From: Owenia fusiformis
Taxonomy: Eukaryota > Annelida > Polychaeta > Sabellida > Oweniidae
Direction: 5' to 3'
DNA: 64,000 nt
NCBI GenBank assembly: GCA_903813345.2
Contig: CAIIXF020000002.1
Span: 2,394,001 to 2,458,000 of the forward strand
Positions 12,956 to 23,244 of this stretch are shown here, one piece after another. The first letter of the stretch is position 1; every line of letters starts with the position of its first letter. The translations under genes and the position numbers were made by a program. Under the pieces are notes generated by a model. It had not been told where the DNA came from. It saw only the letters and a program-made list of their open reading frames with translations, and ran no database searches.

Positions 12956-13022
12956 AGCCTACGGGGCCTCCGTAAGATTGCTTGCAATCTTTATACGATT
13001 GCTTGCAATCTTATACATCTAG

Positions 13023-14021
13023 TTATTCTATTTTTTATCAATGTTTTGTTTTGTTCAATATTGTATTCTTGCTGCCATAGTATTCTCTTTAGTATAATGA
13101 TATCATTGATACATATCATAACTATGTAATGTCACCAGTATAATCATAGAAAAGGTATATGAGTGCTTAGAAAAGGGGTCCCTGGATTAATAGGAAAGTC
13201 AACAGTCCACCTCCTCAGTCAATGCACCAATTCACAAAGCAAAAGAAAATAAATCTTACAATTGTATGTCTTGACATTAAACCTTTTTGCACAATGGCCC
13301 ATATTACCTTGATAATATCTCGTTGGACTATACATTAATGAATAGTTTAAAGCAATATTTGTTAGAAGTTCAACATAAAAATGAGACTCGGATGGAAGCC
13401 AATGTTATCAGCAATCTTAGAGATGGACAGCAGTGGTTTTGTCAAGTCTTTAAATATCCGGTCAAAATGCACAAAGAATATTAAGATAATGGTGGGGAAT
13501 GCATAATACTGGATAACAGTAGTAGTGTCAAATGAATAAATAATGTTACAGTACTAATCCTTTGCTGTTGTGGTACATAATCTGATGTATAATAGCAACA
13601 GACGATGGAGTGTCAAGATGATATGAGCAGGAGAAAAGAATTATAGAACATAATTGTGACACTGCTCCACGTACCCGCGATTCTTGTTACCATAACAACC
13701 ATAACTTTTTTATTTTAAAACAATTTGTCATGACAGTTGCAGGATATATTATCATAATGTCATTCTACAATCTAGCAATTTCATTTCACAACAGGTAAAT
13801 CTATTGAAATTAGAGCATTTGTATCTTTACTTTCCGGACACCCTGTATGTACAAAAATATGCAAATGAGATGTCATTTCTTGTTTATACCTTCATTTACA
13901 TTTTATATTTCCATTCTTCTTTATTTTTTCAATGAAGTGGTTAGACGTAACAAAAGAGTTAAACAAATCAGAAAATATAATATACATATGGATTTCTAAA
14001 GTAAGGAACACATTCAAATAA
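13023..14021. other. Mariner remnant plus flank upstream of the methyltransferase cluster
   Basis: 13030-13845 is the right arm of the mariner-type element. A 65-codon open frame (13287-13484) matches nothing I recognise. 13848-14021 is the AT-rich 5' flank of the first methyltransferase gene; no TATA box or initiator can be assigned with confidence. Confidence 0.5.
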
Positions 14022-15464
14022 ATGGATCTGCCTAAAGTTCAAGTGGACTACGCTACCAGGGAGGGGGACTGGCAATTTAATCCTAATCCAGAACTATATG
14101 CAGAAGTGGCAACCCAGTTTCAGCGAAGAAATGCCAATACACTACTCAAAGGTAATAACTATGTTTTTATCATCATTCCATGCCATATTATTTGTTATAA
14201 ACATAAGCCAGTGTTTGTCAGGTGGGAGGGGTTCAGTTATTTTTCAAATTGGGGGGGGGGGGGGATTTGTGCACAATCCCGATTCTCGGCATTGCTATTG
14301 TTTGTTTTATTAGTCTTTATAAGCAATGAATGAATTGCCTTGGCAAGTTCCTCCTTAGTGTGCATAGGTTCAACAAATTTCAGAATTGTGTTGGAGTTAT
14401 CTGGATGACATTATACTCGATATTGGTTGTAACAATGGTGATGTTACAAAGATGTTGCTTTCTAAAAGTGATCAAATACACCACATCATGGCATGTGACA
14501 TCCTAGCTCCTTGTATTGAGTATGCCAAGCAGAAGAATGCTGATGCCAATATAACATACATAGAGATGGATGTGTGTAAAGAGTGGCCAACAAGCTGGGA
14601 AAACAGATTTGACAAGGTAGTCAATTTTGGTATAAGGAAAAAATGATCATCCATTTGATCAGATCAAATATGAAATCAACATTCTTCACGAAATTCCCCA
14701 ACAATATTTAGCTAGGTAATGGCTCAAACATAGTATATTTTGCAATGATCCTTATTTGTAGCTTTTTGATCAATCATTAAAAGTGTTGAAGAACATATTG
14801 ACAACACAGTGCACACATAATGAACTTGTAAATACATTTATAATTTTTTTATTTTCCCTTAATGATAGATATTTCATTTCAGGTTTTCTCCAATGAATGT
14901 TTGAACATGATAGTTGACAACCAGGAGAATGTATTAAAGAAGGTTTTCAACAGTCTTAAGCCAGGGGGTGAACTTGGTGCATCATACTTTCTACGCATTG
15001 ATGGTATACAAGCTGCAACTCTAACATTGATGGAATCAGAAAAATGGAAAAAATACTTTACAGAAAACAAATTGTCAAAAACACTTGCAATTACCCAGAA
15101 AAATATTGAAAAAATGGTCTGGTGTGATGAACAGGTATTTCCAAAAATGCTAGAAAAAATAGGATTTCAAGTAAAATTATGTAAATCTGTACAATCTTGG
15201 AGTTTTCTGAAAATTGATTGCACATTCATAAAAGGAACTTTTGACCTATTTTTCAAGTTTTATCATCAGATTCCAACTGCTCTACAAGGTGACTACTTAA
15301 CTGATATGGTTTCTATCATCAAGGAAATTGAAATGATGAAATTTCAGTTCCTCTCTGATAAAGGCAATGAATGGGCACATCTTATGCAAGATGAATCAAA
15401 TGATAAACACCCTCTTTGTCAGGAATTAATCATAATACACTGTGTAAAACCAAATGTATCATAG
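14022..15464 (+). CDS. Class I SAM-dependent methyltransferase, JHAMT-like, copy 1
   Basis: Three exons give 314 codons: 14022-14151, 14384-14616 and 14883-15464. Both introns have GT/AG ends and the codon split across intron 1 reads through. The SAM-binding motif I (LDIGCNNGDVT) is at about residues 55-65, the acidic strand-2 residue in ACDILAPC at about 82, the FDKVFS strand-4 motif at 119-124, and LKPGGELG follows in exon 3. The motif pattern and length fit the juvenile hormone acid/farnesoic acid methyltransferase-like family. In insects that family transfers a methyl group from SAM to a carboxylate; outside arthropods the substrate is unknown. No signal peptide or membrane segment, so probably cytosolic. 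Possible polyadenylation signals (AATAAA) lie near 15584 and 15705. A G run (14249-14263) sits in intron 1. Confidence 0.85.
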
Positions 15465-16660
15465 GAAGTCTGTATATTTTGAATTCAAGTCTTATATTTT
15501 GCATACACAGGTACATTAGGTAACACAGTGGTGAAGCTCACAAGAAAATGATTCTTAAACTGAAAATCACAGAAGCGAAAAATAAAATGCATTTTACAAC
15601 TATTTTGTATTTTTGTAATCAAGAATTAGTTTAGTCTAGTCTTAGTTCAATCTTGTATATTGTAGTTGGTAGTCAATGTCATTGTAATAACATCAAATGG
15701 TGTCAATAAATATATGACCCAACCCAAAAAAATATAAAGAGCCATTCGTGACTAAATGAATGGTATTACCACTCAATAATAATAACAAATGGAGAAAAGT
15801 GGAAATGGGAACCAGCTCTGTGAAAAAGGTTTAGTCTTACTAAGGGAATGATTTTAAAAAGTATATAATTGCCAAATATACAGATGAGTAATATTTTGTT
15901 TGTATGCATTACTAGAACACCTTTGATTGTTTTTTGTATTCAATATTTAATTTTGATATTTTTAATGAATCATTGTATTGACTAAACTGTGAACATGTTG
16001 CCATGTTGGAAGTCGGTTTTAGCTAGATGTTTTTGATTGTATCAAGCAACACTTTTTATTGTTATGCCCTCTTTTGAATGTGTACTAGTTATAGTTAGTC
16101 TTAGTTAGTGTTCATCATTGGAACAGCTGATTATCATATACCTACAATACAAACAACATATTCTTTATACTGTATACACCCACAAGGGTGTCATGTAAAA
16201 CCTTGTAAATAATACTATATATAAGAAAAAAATAAAGCTGAATTGAATTGAAGTTGAATTAACTTGGGGTTGAGATGACCTGTCACCATTCAAGTAATAA
16301 GCCAAATCTGAACAGACATGCTCAACATTGTAAATAACAAGAACTTTAGGGGTATTTTTTCATAGGGGTGTCAAGTAGGCAAATCTTATTCAACATTAAG
16401 ATCAATCCAATTCAGAAAATAAACAACCGTGATTTAATACCTACATGTATATTACACAGCAGACAGATGTTCGATTCTGCTCTAAGCTGCAGTTTTATTT
16501 TGTGAATAGAAAAAATCGATGCTGCTGGTCTCACTTATATGGAATTTTATTCAACCTTATATCCAACCAATATACATGTAGCACTTTTCATATCAATTTC
16601 AACACATCACAAAAGGAAAAATAAATGTGAACTTTGAAAGTACATGTATAAAACACATTC
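15465..16660 (+). other. 3' flank of copy 1 and 5' flank of copy 2
   Basis: Nearly identical to 19322-20525. It contains AATAAA words near 15584, 15705 and 16230. The stretch around 16200-16262 (AAAAAAATAAAGCTGAATTG followed by ATTGAAGTTGAATT) resembles the tail of a retroposon, but no body can be identified. No open frame of note. Confidence 0.6.
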
Positions 16661-16662
16661 AA

Positions 16663-17830
16663 ACTAGAAAAACAGCAACTCCACTGAGTAGCAAATCCCA
16701 CCGAACAAAACATGTTTTGATAAAAAAAATTGAGCCAAATTCATCCACTGGTATTTGAATTATCAAAGATTATGTCTTTATGAAACATGGTTGCCATTTT
16801 GAAATTCAGCTGTCATCTTTAGATTTCTTCTTTAGCAGAGAATGTCTGTGCAATGGTATCTGGGTTATCAAAGATTACTTTTTTAATGAAAAATGGCAGC
16901 TATTTTGAAATTCAGCTATCGCCTTTGAAATTTCTTCTGAAGCAGATCTCCTTTTTCCCTAAACATCAGCATATAAAATTGGAACCAAATCCATCCACTA
17001 GTATTTGAGTTATCATTAATTACGTTTTTTTACGAAAAATGGCGGCCATTTTGAAATTTAGTGGCAATCTTGAAAATTTATTTTTGAGCAGAACTTCTAT
17101 GTCTCTAGGCATCAGCATATAGAATTTGAACCAAATCCGTCAACTGGTATTTGAGTTATCAAAGGTTACGTTCTTTTATGAAAAATGGCAGCCATTTTGA
17201 AATTTAGCTACCACCTTGAAAATCCCTTCTCGAGCAGAGCTCCTATGTCCCAAGGCATCATAATGTAAAATTTGAACCAAATCCATTCAATGGTAATTGA
17301 GTTATCAAAGATAATGTTTTTTTATGAAAAATGGCGGCCATTTTGAAATTTAGCTGCCATCTTGAAAATCCTTTCTTGAGCAGAGCTCCTATGTCCCTAG
17401 GCATCAGCATCTAAAACTTAAACCAAATCCATTAAATGGTCTTTGTGTTATCAAAGATAACGTTTTTTTTACGAAAAATGGCCACCATTTTGAAATTTGG
17501 TGGCCATCTTGAAAATGTCTTCTTGAGCAAGGCTCCTTTGTACCAAGGCAACAGCATATAAAATTTGAACCAAATCCATCCACTAGTATTTGAGTTATTA
17601 AAGATTATATTTTTTCCCAAAAATGGCTGCCATTTTGAATTAAGCGGCCATATTGAAAATTCCTTCTCAAGCAGAGGTCCTACACCCATAAGGCATAAGC
17701 CTATAAAATTTGAATGAAATCCATCAACCGGAATTTGAGTTATTGCCCGGACACACGAACGGACGGACAGGCGGACGAACGGACGGACGGCTTCTCTATA
17801 TCCCCCTCGAACTTCGTTCGGTGAGATAAT
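16663..17830 (+). repeat. Dispersed element with 150-bp internal repeats, copy 2
   Basis: Same ends and internal units as 6167-7488 (ACTAGAAAAACAGCAACTCC to CTCGAACTTCGTTCGGTGAG). The duplicated flank at 20505-20530 shows the empty site: CACATTCAAATCAATGG is interrupted here, so the element inserted only four or five bases before the methyltransferase start codon. Any target duplication is at most about 2 bp (AA). Confidence 0.88.
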
Positions 17831-17832
17831 CA

Positions 17833-19321
17833 ATAGATCTGCCTAAAGTTCAGGTGAATTACGCTACCAGAGAAGATGGTTGGAGAATTACCCCTAATCC
17901 AGAACTGTATGCAGCAGTTGTAACACAAATTCAGAAAACAAACGCTAATACACTTCTCAAAGGTAAAGGATTACTCAACTCATTTTCACATGATTTATTA
18001 GATAGAACAGGTGAAATGAAAACATTTGAAACCTAAAACAAATACCTTTATATTCAGATGTGTTGCATACAAGCAATTAGATACTTGGTGGTATTCAGGT
18101 ATTAAGCTGTGTAGAATTAAGAGAAAATTCATATAGTTTATAATGTGTTTTTTACTAGTTTTCATAGAGAAAAAAGAATTGAAAATTTGATTAATTAAAA
18201 AAACAATCATATTGTTGTTGCTATTAAACCTATGTAATGACATAAGTACACAAGTTTGTAAACTTATGTTTAAAATGGTAATAAGAATTTGAAGTGTAAA
18301 CGCAAACATTTAATCAATGACATAAAGGTCACAATGTTGCCTCTATCAACAGCCAAAAAGTACAGAAAATGGCAATATATCTTACCACAAGCTGAAAAAT
18401 GATTCCATGTAGAACAAATTTTCAGAATTGCATTGGAGTTATCAGGATAATGTCATACTCGATATTGGTTGTAACAATGGTGATGTTACAAAGATGTTGC
18501 TTTCTAAAAGTGATCAAATACAACACATAACTGCATGTGACATCCTAGCTCCTTGTATTGAATATGCCAAGCAGAAGAATGCTGATGCCAAGATAACATA
18601 CATAGAGATGGATGTATGTAAAGTAAAGAGAGTATCAATATGTTGAAGAACATATTGATAACACAGTGCACACATAATGAACTTGTAAATACATGTATAA
18701 TTTTGTTATTTTCCCTTAACGATAGATATTTCATTTCAGGTTTTCTCCAATGAATGTTTGAACATGATAGTTGACAATCAGGAGAATGTATTAAAGAAGG
18801 TTTTCAACAGTCTTAAGCCAGGGGGTGAATTTGGTGCATCATACTTTCTACGCATTGATGGTATACAAGCTGCAACTCTAACATTGATGGAATCAGAAAA
18901 ATGGAAAAAATACTTTACAGAAAACAAATTGTCAAAAACACTTGCAATTACCCAGAAAAATATTGAAAAAATGGTCTGGTGTGATGAACAGGTATTTCCA
19001 AAAATGCTAGAAAAAATAGGATTTCAAGTAAAATTATGTAAATCTGTACAATCTTGGAGTTTTCTGAAAATTGATTGCACATTCATAAAAGGAACTTTTG
19101 ACCTATTTTTCAAGTTTCATCATCAGATTCCAACTGCTCTACAAGGTGACTACTTAACTGATATGGTTTCTATCATCAAGGAAATTGAAATGAAGAAATT
19201 TCAGTTCCTCTCTGATAAAGGCAATGAATGGGCACATCTTATGCAAGATGAATCAAATGATAAACACCCTCTTTGTCAGGAATTAATCATAATACACTGT
19301 GTAAAACCAAATGTATCATAG
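17833..19321 (+). pseudogene. Methyltransferase copy 2: start codon lost, 12 codons missing
   Basis: Exon equivalents are 17833-17962, 18426-18622 and 18740-19321. The position aligned to the ATG of copies 1 and 3 reads ATA (17833-17835), and there is no other in-frame ATG in exon 1. Exon 2 stops after DVCK: 36 nt encoding the residues from EWPTSW to FDK are absent, together with the start of intron 2. A GTAAAG at 18623 could act as a new donor and would keep the frame. Exons 1-2 resemble copy 3, while intron 2 and exon 3 resemble copy 1, so this is a recombinant copy. The loss covers the strand-4 region near the active site. Exon 3 remains open, which fits either a young pseudogene or a protein with an altered start. 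Confidence 0.8.
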
Positions 19322-20525
19322 GAAGTCTGTATATTTTGAATTCAAGTCTTATTTTTGCATACACAGGTACATTAGGTAACACAGTGGTGAAGCTCACAAA
19401 AAAATGATTCTTAAAACTGAAAATCACAGAAGCGAAAAATAAAATGCATTTTACAACTATTTTGTATTTTTGTAATCAAGAATTAGTTTAGTCTAGTCTT
19501 AGTTCAATCTTGTATATTGTAGTTGGTAGTCAATGTCATTGTAATAACATCAAATGGTGTCAATAAATATATGACCCAACCCAAAAAAATATAAAGAGCC
19601 ATTCCTGACTAAATGAATGGTATTACCACTCAATAATAATAACAAATGGAGAAAAGTGGAAATGGGAACCAGCTCTGTGAAAAAGGTTTAGTCTTACTAA
19701 GGGAATGATTTTAAAAAGTATATAATTGCCAAATATACAGATGAGTAATATTTTGTTTGTATGCATTACTAGAACACCTTTGATTGTTTTTTTGTATTCA
19801 ATATTTAATTTTGATATTTTTAATGAATCATTGTATTGACTCAACTGTGAACATGTTGCCATGTTGGAAGTCAGTTTTAGCTAGATGTTTTTGATTGTAT
19901 CAAGCAACACTTTTTATTGTTATGCCCTCTTTTGAATGTGTACTAGTTATAGTAAGTCTTAGTTAGTGTTCATCATTGGAACAGCTGATTATCATATACC
20001 TACAATACAAACAACATATTCTTTATACTGTATACACCCACAAGGGTGTCATGTAAAACCTTGTAAATAATACTATATATAAGAAAAAAATAAAGCTGAA
20101 TTGAATTGAAGTTGAATTAACTTGGGGTTGAGATGACCTGTCACCATTCAAGTAATAAGCCAAATCTGAACAGACGGGTTCAATATTGTAAATAACAAGA
20201 ACTTTAGGGGTATTTTTTCATAGGGGTGTCAAGTAGGCAATATCTTATTCAACATTAAGATCAATCCAATTCAGAAAATAAACAACCGTGATTTAATACC
20301 TACATGTATATTACACAGCAGACAGATGTTCGATTCTGCTCTAAGCTGCAGTTTTATTTTGTGAATAGAAAAAATTGCTGCTGCTGGTCTCACTTATATG
20401 GAACTTTATTCAACCTTATATCCAACCAATATACATGTAGCACTTTTCATATCAATTTCAACACATCACAAAAGGAAAAATATTTGTGAACTTTGAAAGT
20501 ACATGTATAAAACACATTCAAATCA
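19322..20525 (+). other. 3' flank of copy 2 and 5' flank of copy 3
   Basis: Near-identical to 15465-16662, without the inserted element. Its end (CACATTCAAATCAATGG) is the intact form of the copy 2 promoter-start junction. No other gene seen. Confidence 0.7.
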
Positions 20526-22162
20526 ATGGATCTGCCTAAAGTTCAGGTGAATTACGCTACCAGAGAAGATGGTTGGAGAATTACCCCTAATCCAGAACTG
20601 TATGCAGCAGTTGTAACACAAATTCAGAAGACAAACGCTAATACACTTCTCAAAGGTAAAGGATTACTCAACTCATTTTTACATGATTTATTAGATAGAA
20701 CAGGTGAAATGAAAACATTTGAAACCTAAAACAAATACCTTTATATTCAGATGTGTTGCATACAAGCAATTAGATACTTGGTGGTATTCAGGTATTAAGC
20801 TGTGTAGAATTAAGAGAAAATTCAGATCGTTTATAATGTGTTTTTTACTAGTTTTCATAGAGAAAAAAGAATTGAAAATTTGATTAATTAAAAAAACAAT
20901 CATATTGTTGTTGCTATTAAACCTATGTAATGACATAAGTACACAAGTTTGTAAACTTATGTTTAAAATGGTAATAAGAATTTGAAGTGTAAATGCAAAC
21001 ATTTAATCAATGACATAAAGGTCACAATGTTGCCTCTATTAACAGCCAAAAAGTACAGAAAATGGCAATATATCTTACCACAAGCTGTAAAATGATTCCA
21101 TGTAGAACAAATTTTCAGAATTGCATTGGAGTTATCAGGATAATGTCATACTCGATATTGGTTGTAACAATGGTGATGTTACAAAGATGTTGCTTTCTAA
21201 AAGTGAACAAATACAACACATCATGGCATGTGACATCCTAGCTCCTTGTATTGAGTATGCCAAGCAGAAGAATGATGATGCCAAGATAACATACATAGAG
21301 ATGGATGTGTGTAAAGAGTGGCCAACAAGCTGGGAAAACAGATTTGACAAGGTAATCAATTTTGGTTGTAAGGAAAAATGATCATCCATGATAGCCATTT
21401 GATCAGATCAAATATGAAATCAAGATTCCTCAAAAAATTCTCTGACAATTATTTAGCCAACTCGATCAAATATTTTTGAATAAATTCCTCATTTGTAACG
21501 TTTTAACCATCGCAAGTTTTGAGGAACATATTAATTACACATAAAGTAGATCCAGTGCATATATAATGATGGATTTTTCATTTTAGGTATTCTCCAATGA
21601 ATGTTTGAACATGATAGGAGAACAGAAAAATGTATTGAAGAAGGTTTTCAACAGTCTTAAGCCAGGGGGTGAACTTGGTGCATCATACTTTCTACGCAAT
21701 GATGGCTTCCAAGCTGCAACTCTCACATTGATGGAATCAGAAAAATGGAAGAAATACTTTGAAGATGAAACGAGGTCCATAAACATTGCCAAATCCAATG
21801 AAAACATTAAGAAAATGGTCTGGTGTGATGAGCAGGCATTTCCAAAAATGCTAGAAAAAATAGGATTTCAAGTAAAATTATGTAAACCTGTTCAATCTTG
21901 GAGTTTTCTGAAAATTGATAGTTCATTCATAAAAGGAATATTTGACCTATTCTACAAGTTTCATCGTATGATTCCAACTGCCCTGCAAGATGACTTCTTT
22001 GCTGATATGGTCACTATTGTTAATGAAGTTGAAATGAACAAATATCAGTCTCTCTTTGATAAAGGAAATGAATTGAGATTTCCCTCAAAATATGAGTTGG
22101 ATGATAGAAATCCACATTGTGTTGAACTTCTCATACTGCACTGTATTAAACCTAATGTTTAA
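20526..22162 (+). CDS. Class I SAM-dependent methyltransferase, JHAMT-like, copy 3
   Basis: Exons 20526-20655, 21119-21351 and 21587-22162 join to 312 codons with the same phases as copy 1 (1, then 0). Motif I (LDIGCNNGDVT), ACDILAPC, FDKVFS and LKPGGELG are all present. Exon 3 is the most divergent of the three: it has MIGEQKNVL in place of MIVDNQENVL, a different EDETRS region and an RFPSKYELDD tail. This copy therefore predates the copy 1/2 duplication. No obvious defect. Expected role as for copy 1: methyl transfer to a small carboxylate, substrate unknown. Confidence 0.85.
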
Positions 22163-23244
22163 GAGTTTAATAATCTGTTGGGGGAACATTTCAGTAGTGT
22201 AGCGTAGCGTGAGTATTTTGTTTTGAGCTTTGAGCGGGTTTGGAAAAATTGAAAATGAGATTGCATTTGAAGCATTCTATGGCGTTTTAAAATACAAAAT
22301 TCCATGGACTAAGAAAATGTAAATCATTGGTCATTTTTATTCATTTTTAAAGTGTGTGTCAAAAAATCTACTTTTCTCTAAATTTGAGACTACTGTATGC
22401 CATGGCGTTTTATGCATATAAATAAGCTATGCCATTGCTTTTCAGACTCTACCAACCGACCGAAACATGTTAAATGATCCTCTATAAGTGGAACACGTAC
22501 CAAACTGACCCCTTTTTAAGAGGTTCCAAAGATATTCCACTTATACAGGTTTTACTGAATTAATTTCCGAAAAAAAAATATCACTATCAAAAAAATATTG
22601 TTACTCCAGTGATTACAAATATGTCATCATTTTCTTAATATTTTGCCAATAACTGTCACCACATCTTGGTGATTACATAAAATATCATCATCTTCAAATA
22701 AACTCATGGAACGTAGAGCTACCTATGCTCACTATGTTCAATGCACTTCCAGGAATCCAATCCCTTTCCCCTCATATTTGAAATAACTGTCTGACTTGTT
22801 GTCATTTCTATACAATATCAATATCTAAGCACAAGTGCAAAAGACAGATGACCAAAAAGTGTAAAGAAACTAAAAAAAAACTCTACATGTAAGTGTAAAC
22901 CTGTCATAAGGAAAATAGACCCTGTATATATCACAAGGCCATACTTTTATGTAAAAAGAAATAGTGTCTAACACCCCCTTCCCCTCCATTGGTCCTTTTT
23001 CCATATAGCTTTGAAATCTCATTAAAGTCTCATTTTTTAATGATATTTTAGGAGATCTGCATTATATATCAAATTGACAACATGTCTTTATACCTCTATT
23101 TCATCTGCTAATCCAATTCTTTAGATGCATTTTTTTGAAAAAGGAATAAGTAGAGACATGATTAAATGAGAAATGTACATGGATATTATGATGTTGGGTG
23201 GTTATTCCCACTAATTTACACAAAGATTATCTAAACTTACTTAC
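22163..23244. other. Spacer between methyltransferase copy 3 and AGK exon 8
   Basis: No open frame or RNA gene is recognised. A piece at about 22500-22560 (TTCCACTTATACAGG followed by TTTTACTGAATT) resembles the end of a pogo-type element like that at 38884. I searched the - strand here for the next AGK exon (expected to start with a YWYLGPL-like motif) and did not find it. Confidence 0.55.

Larger units (their letters stand above)
9490..13022. mobile_element. Satellite-bearing insertion inside the mariner-type element
   Basis: About 3.5 kb separates the two halves of the mariner element. Its left edge is the palindrome GGAGGCCCCAACGGGGAGCC... and its right edge has CTACGGGGCCTCCGTAAG followed by two GATTGCTTGCAATC hairpins. 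Inside are an inverted large-satellite unit and a 446-bp satellite. The exact edges and any target duplication cannot be fixed by eye. Whether this is one element or an accreted block is unknown. Confidence 0.6.
9244..13845. mobile_element. Mariner/Tc1-type element split by a later insertion
   Basis: The terminal inverted repeats CAGGGTGTCCGGAAAGTAAA (9244) and its reverse complement (ending at 13845) are flanked by TA (9242-9243 and 13846-13847). The match continues inward (AGATACAAAT, CTCTAATTTCAA) and both ends share a GTTACCATAACAACC-like block and a GAGCAGT word. The left part is about 9244-9485 and the right part about 13030-13845. No transposase reading frame was found in either part. 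A related end with transposase remnants is at 43206-44660. Confidence 0.82.
14790..18622 (+). repeat. First copy of the methyltransferase segmental duplication
   Basis: The stretch from late intron 2 of copy 1, through its exon 3, 3' flank and the next gene's exons 1-2, is repeated almost identically from about 18640 to 21315. After subtracting the 1.17-kb element at 16663-17830 the two segments are both about 2.66 kb. Exon 3 of copies 1 and 2 differs at about three amino acids in 187, so the duplication is recent or homogenised. Confidence 0.85.

Noticed and set aside
17432-17833. 133-codon - strand open frame
   Set aside because: It lies within the dispersed 150-bp-period element, which gives similar frames at 7172-7577; no known domain.
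18504-18734. - strand frames opposite the methyltransferase exons (also 14472-14654, 21135-21398 and 21583-21807)
   Set aside because: Shadows of the + strand exons, conserved only because the exons are.
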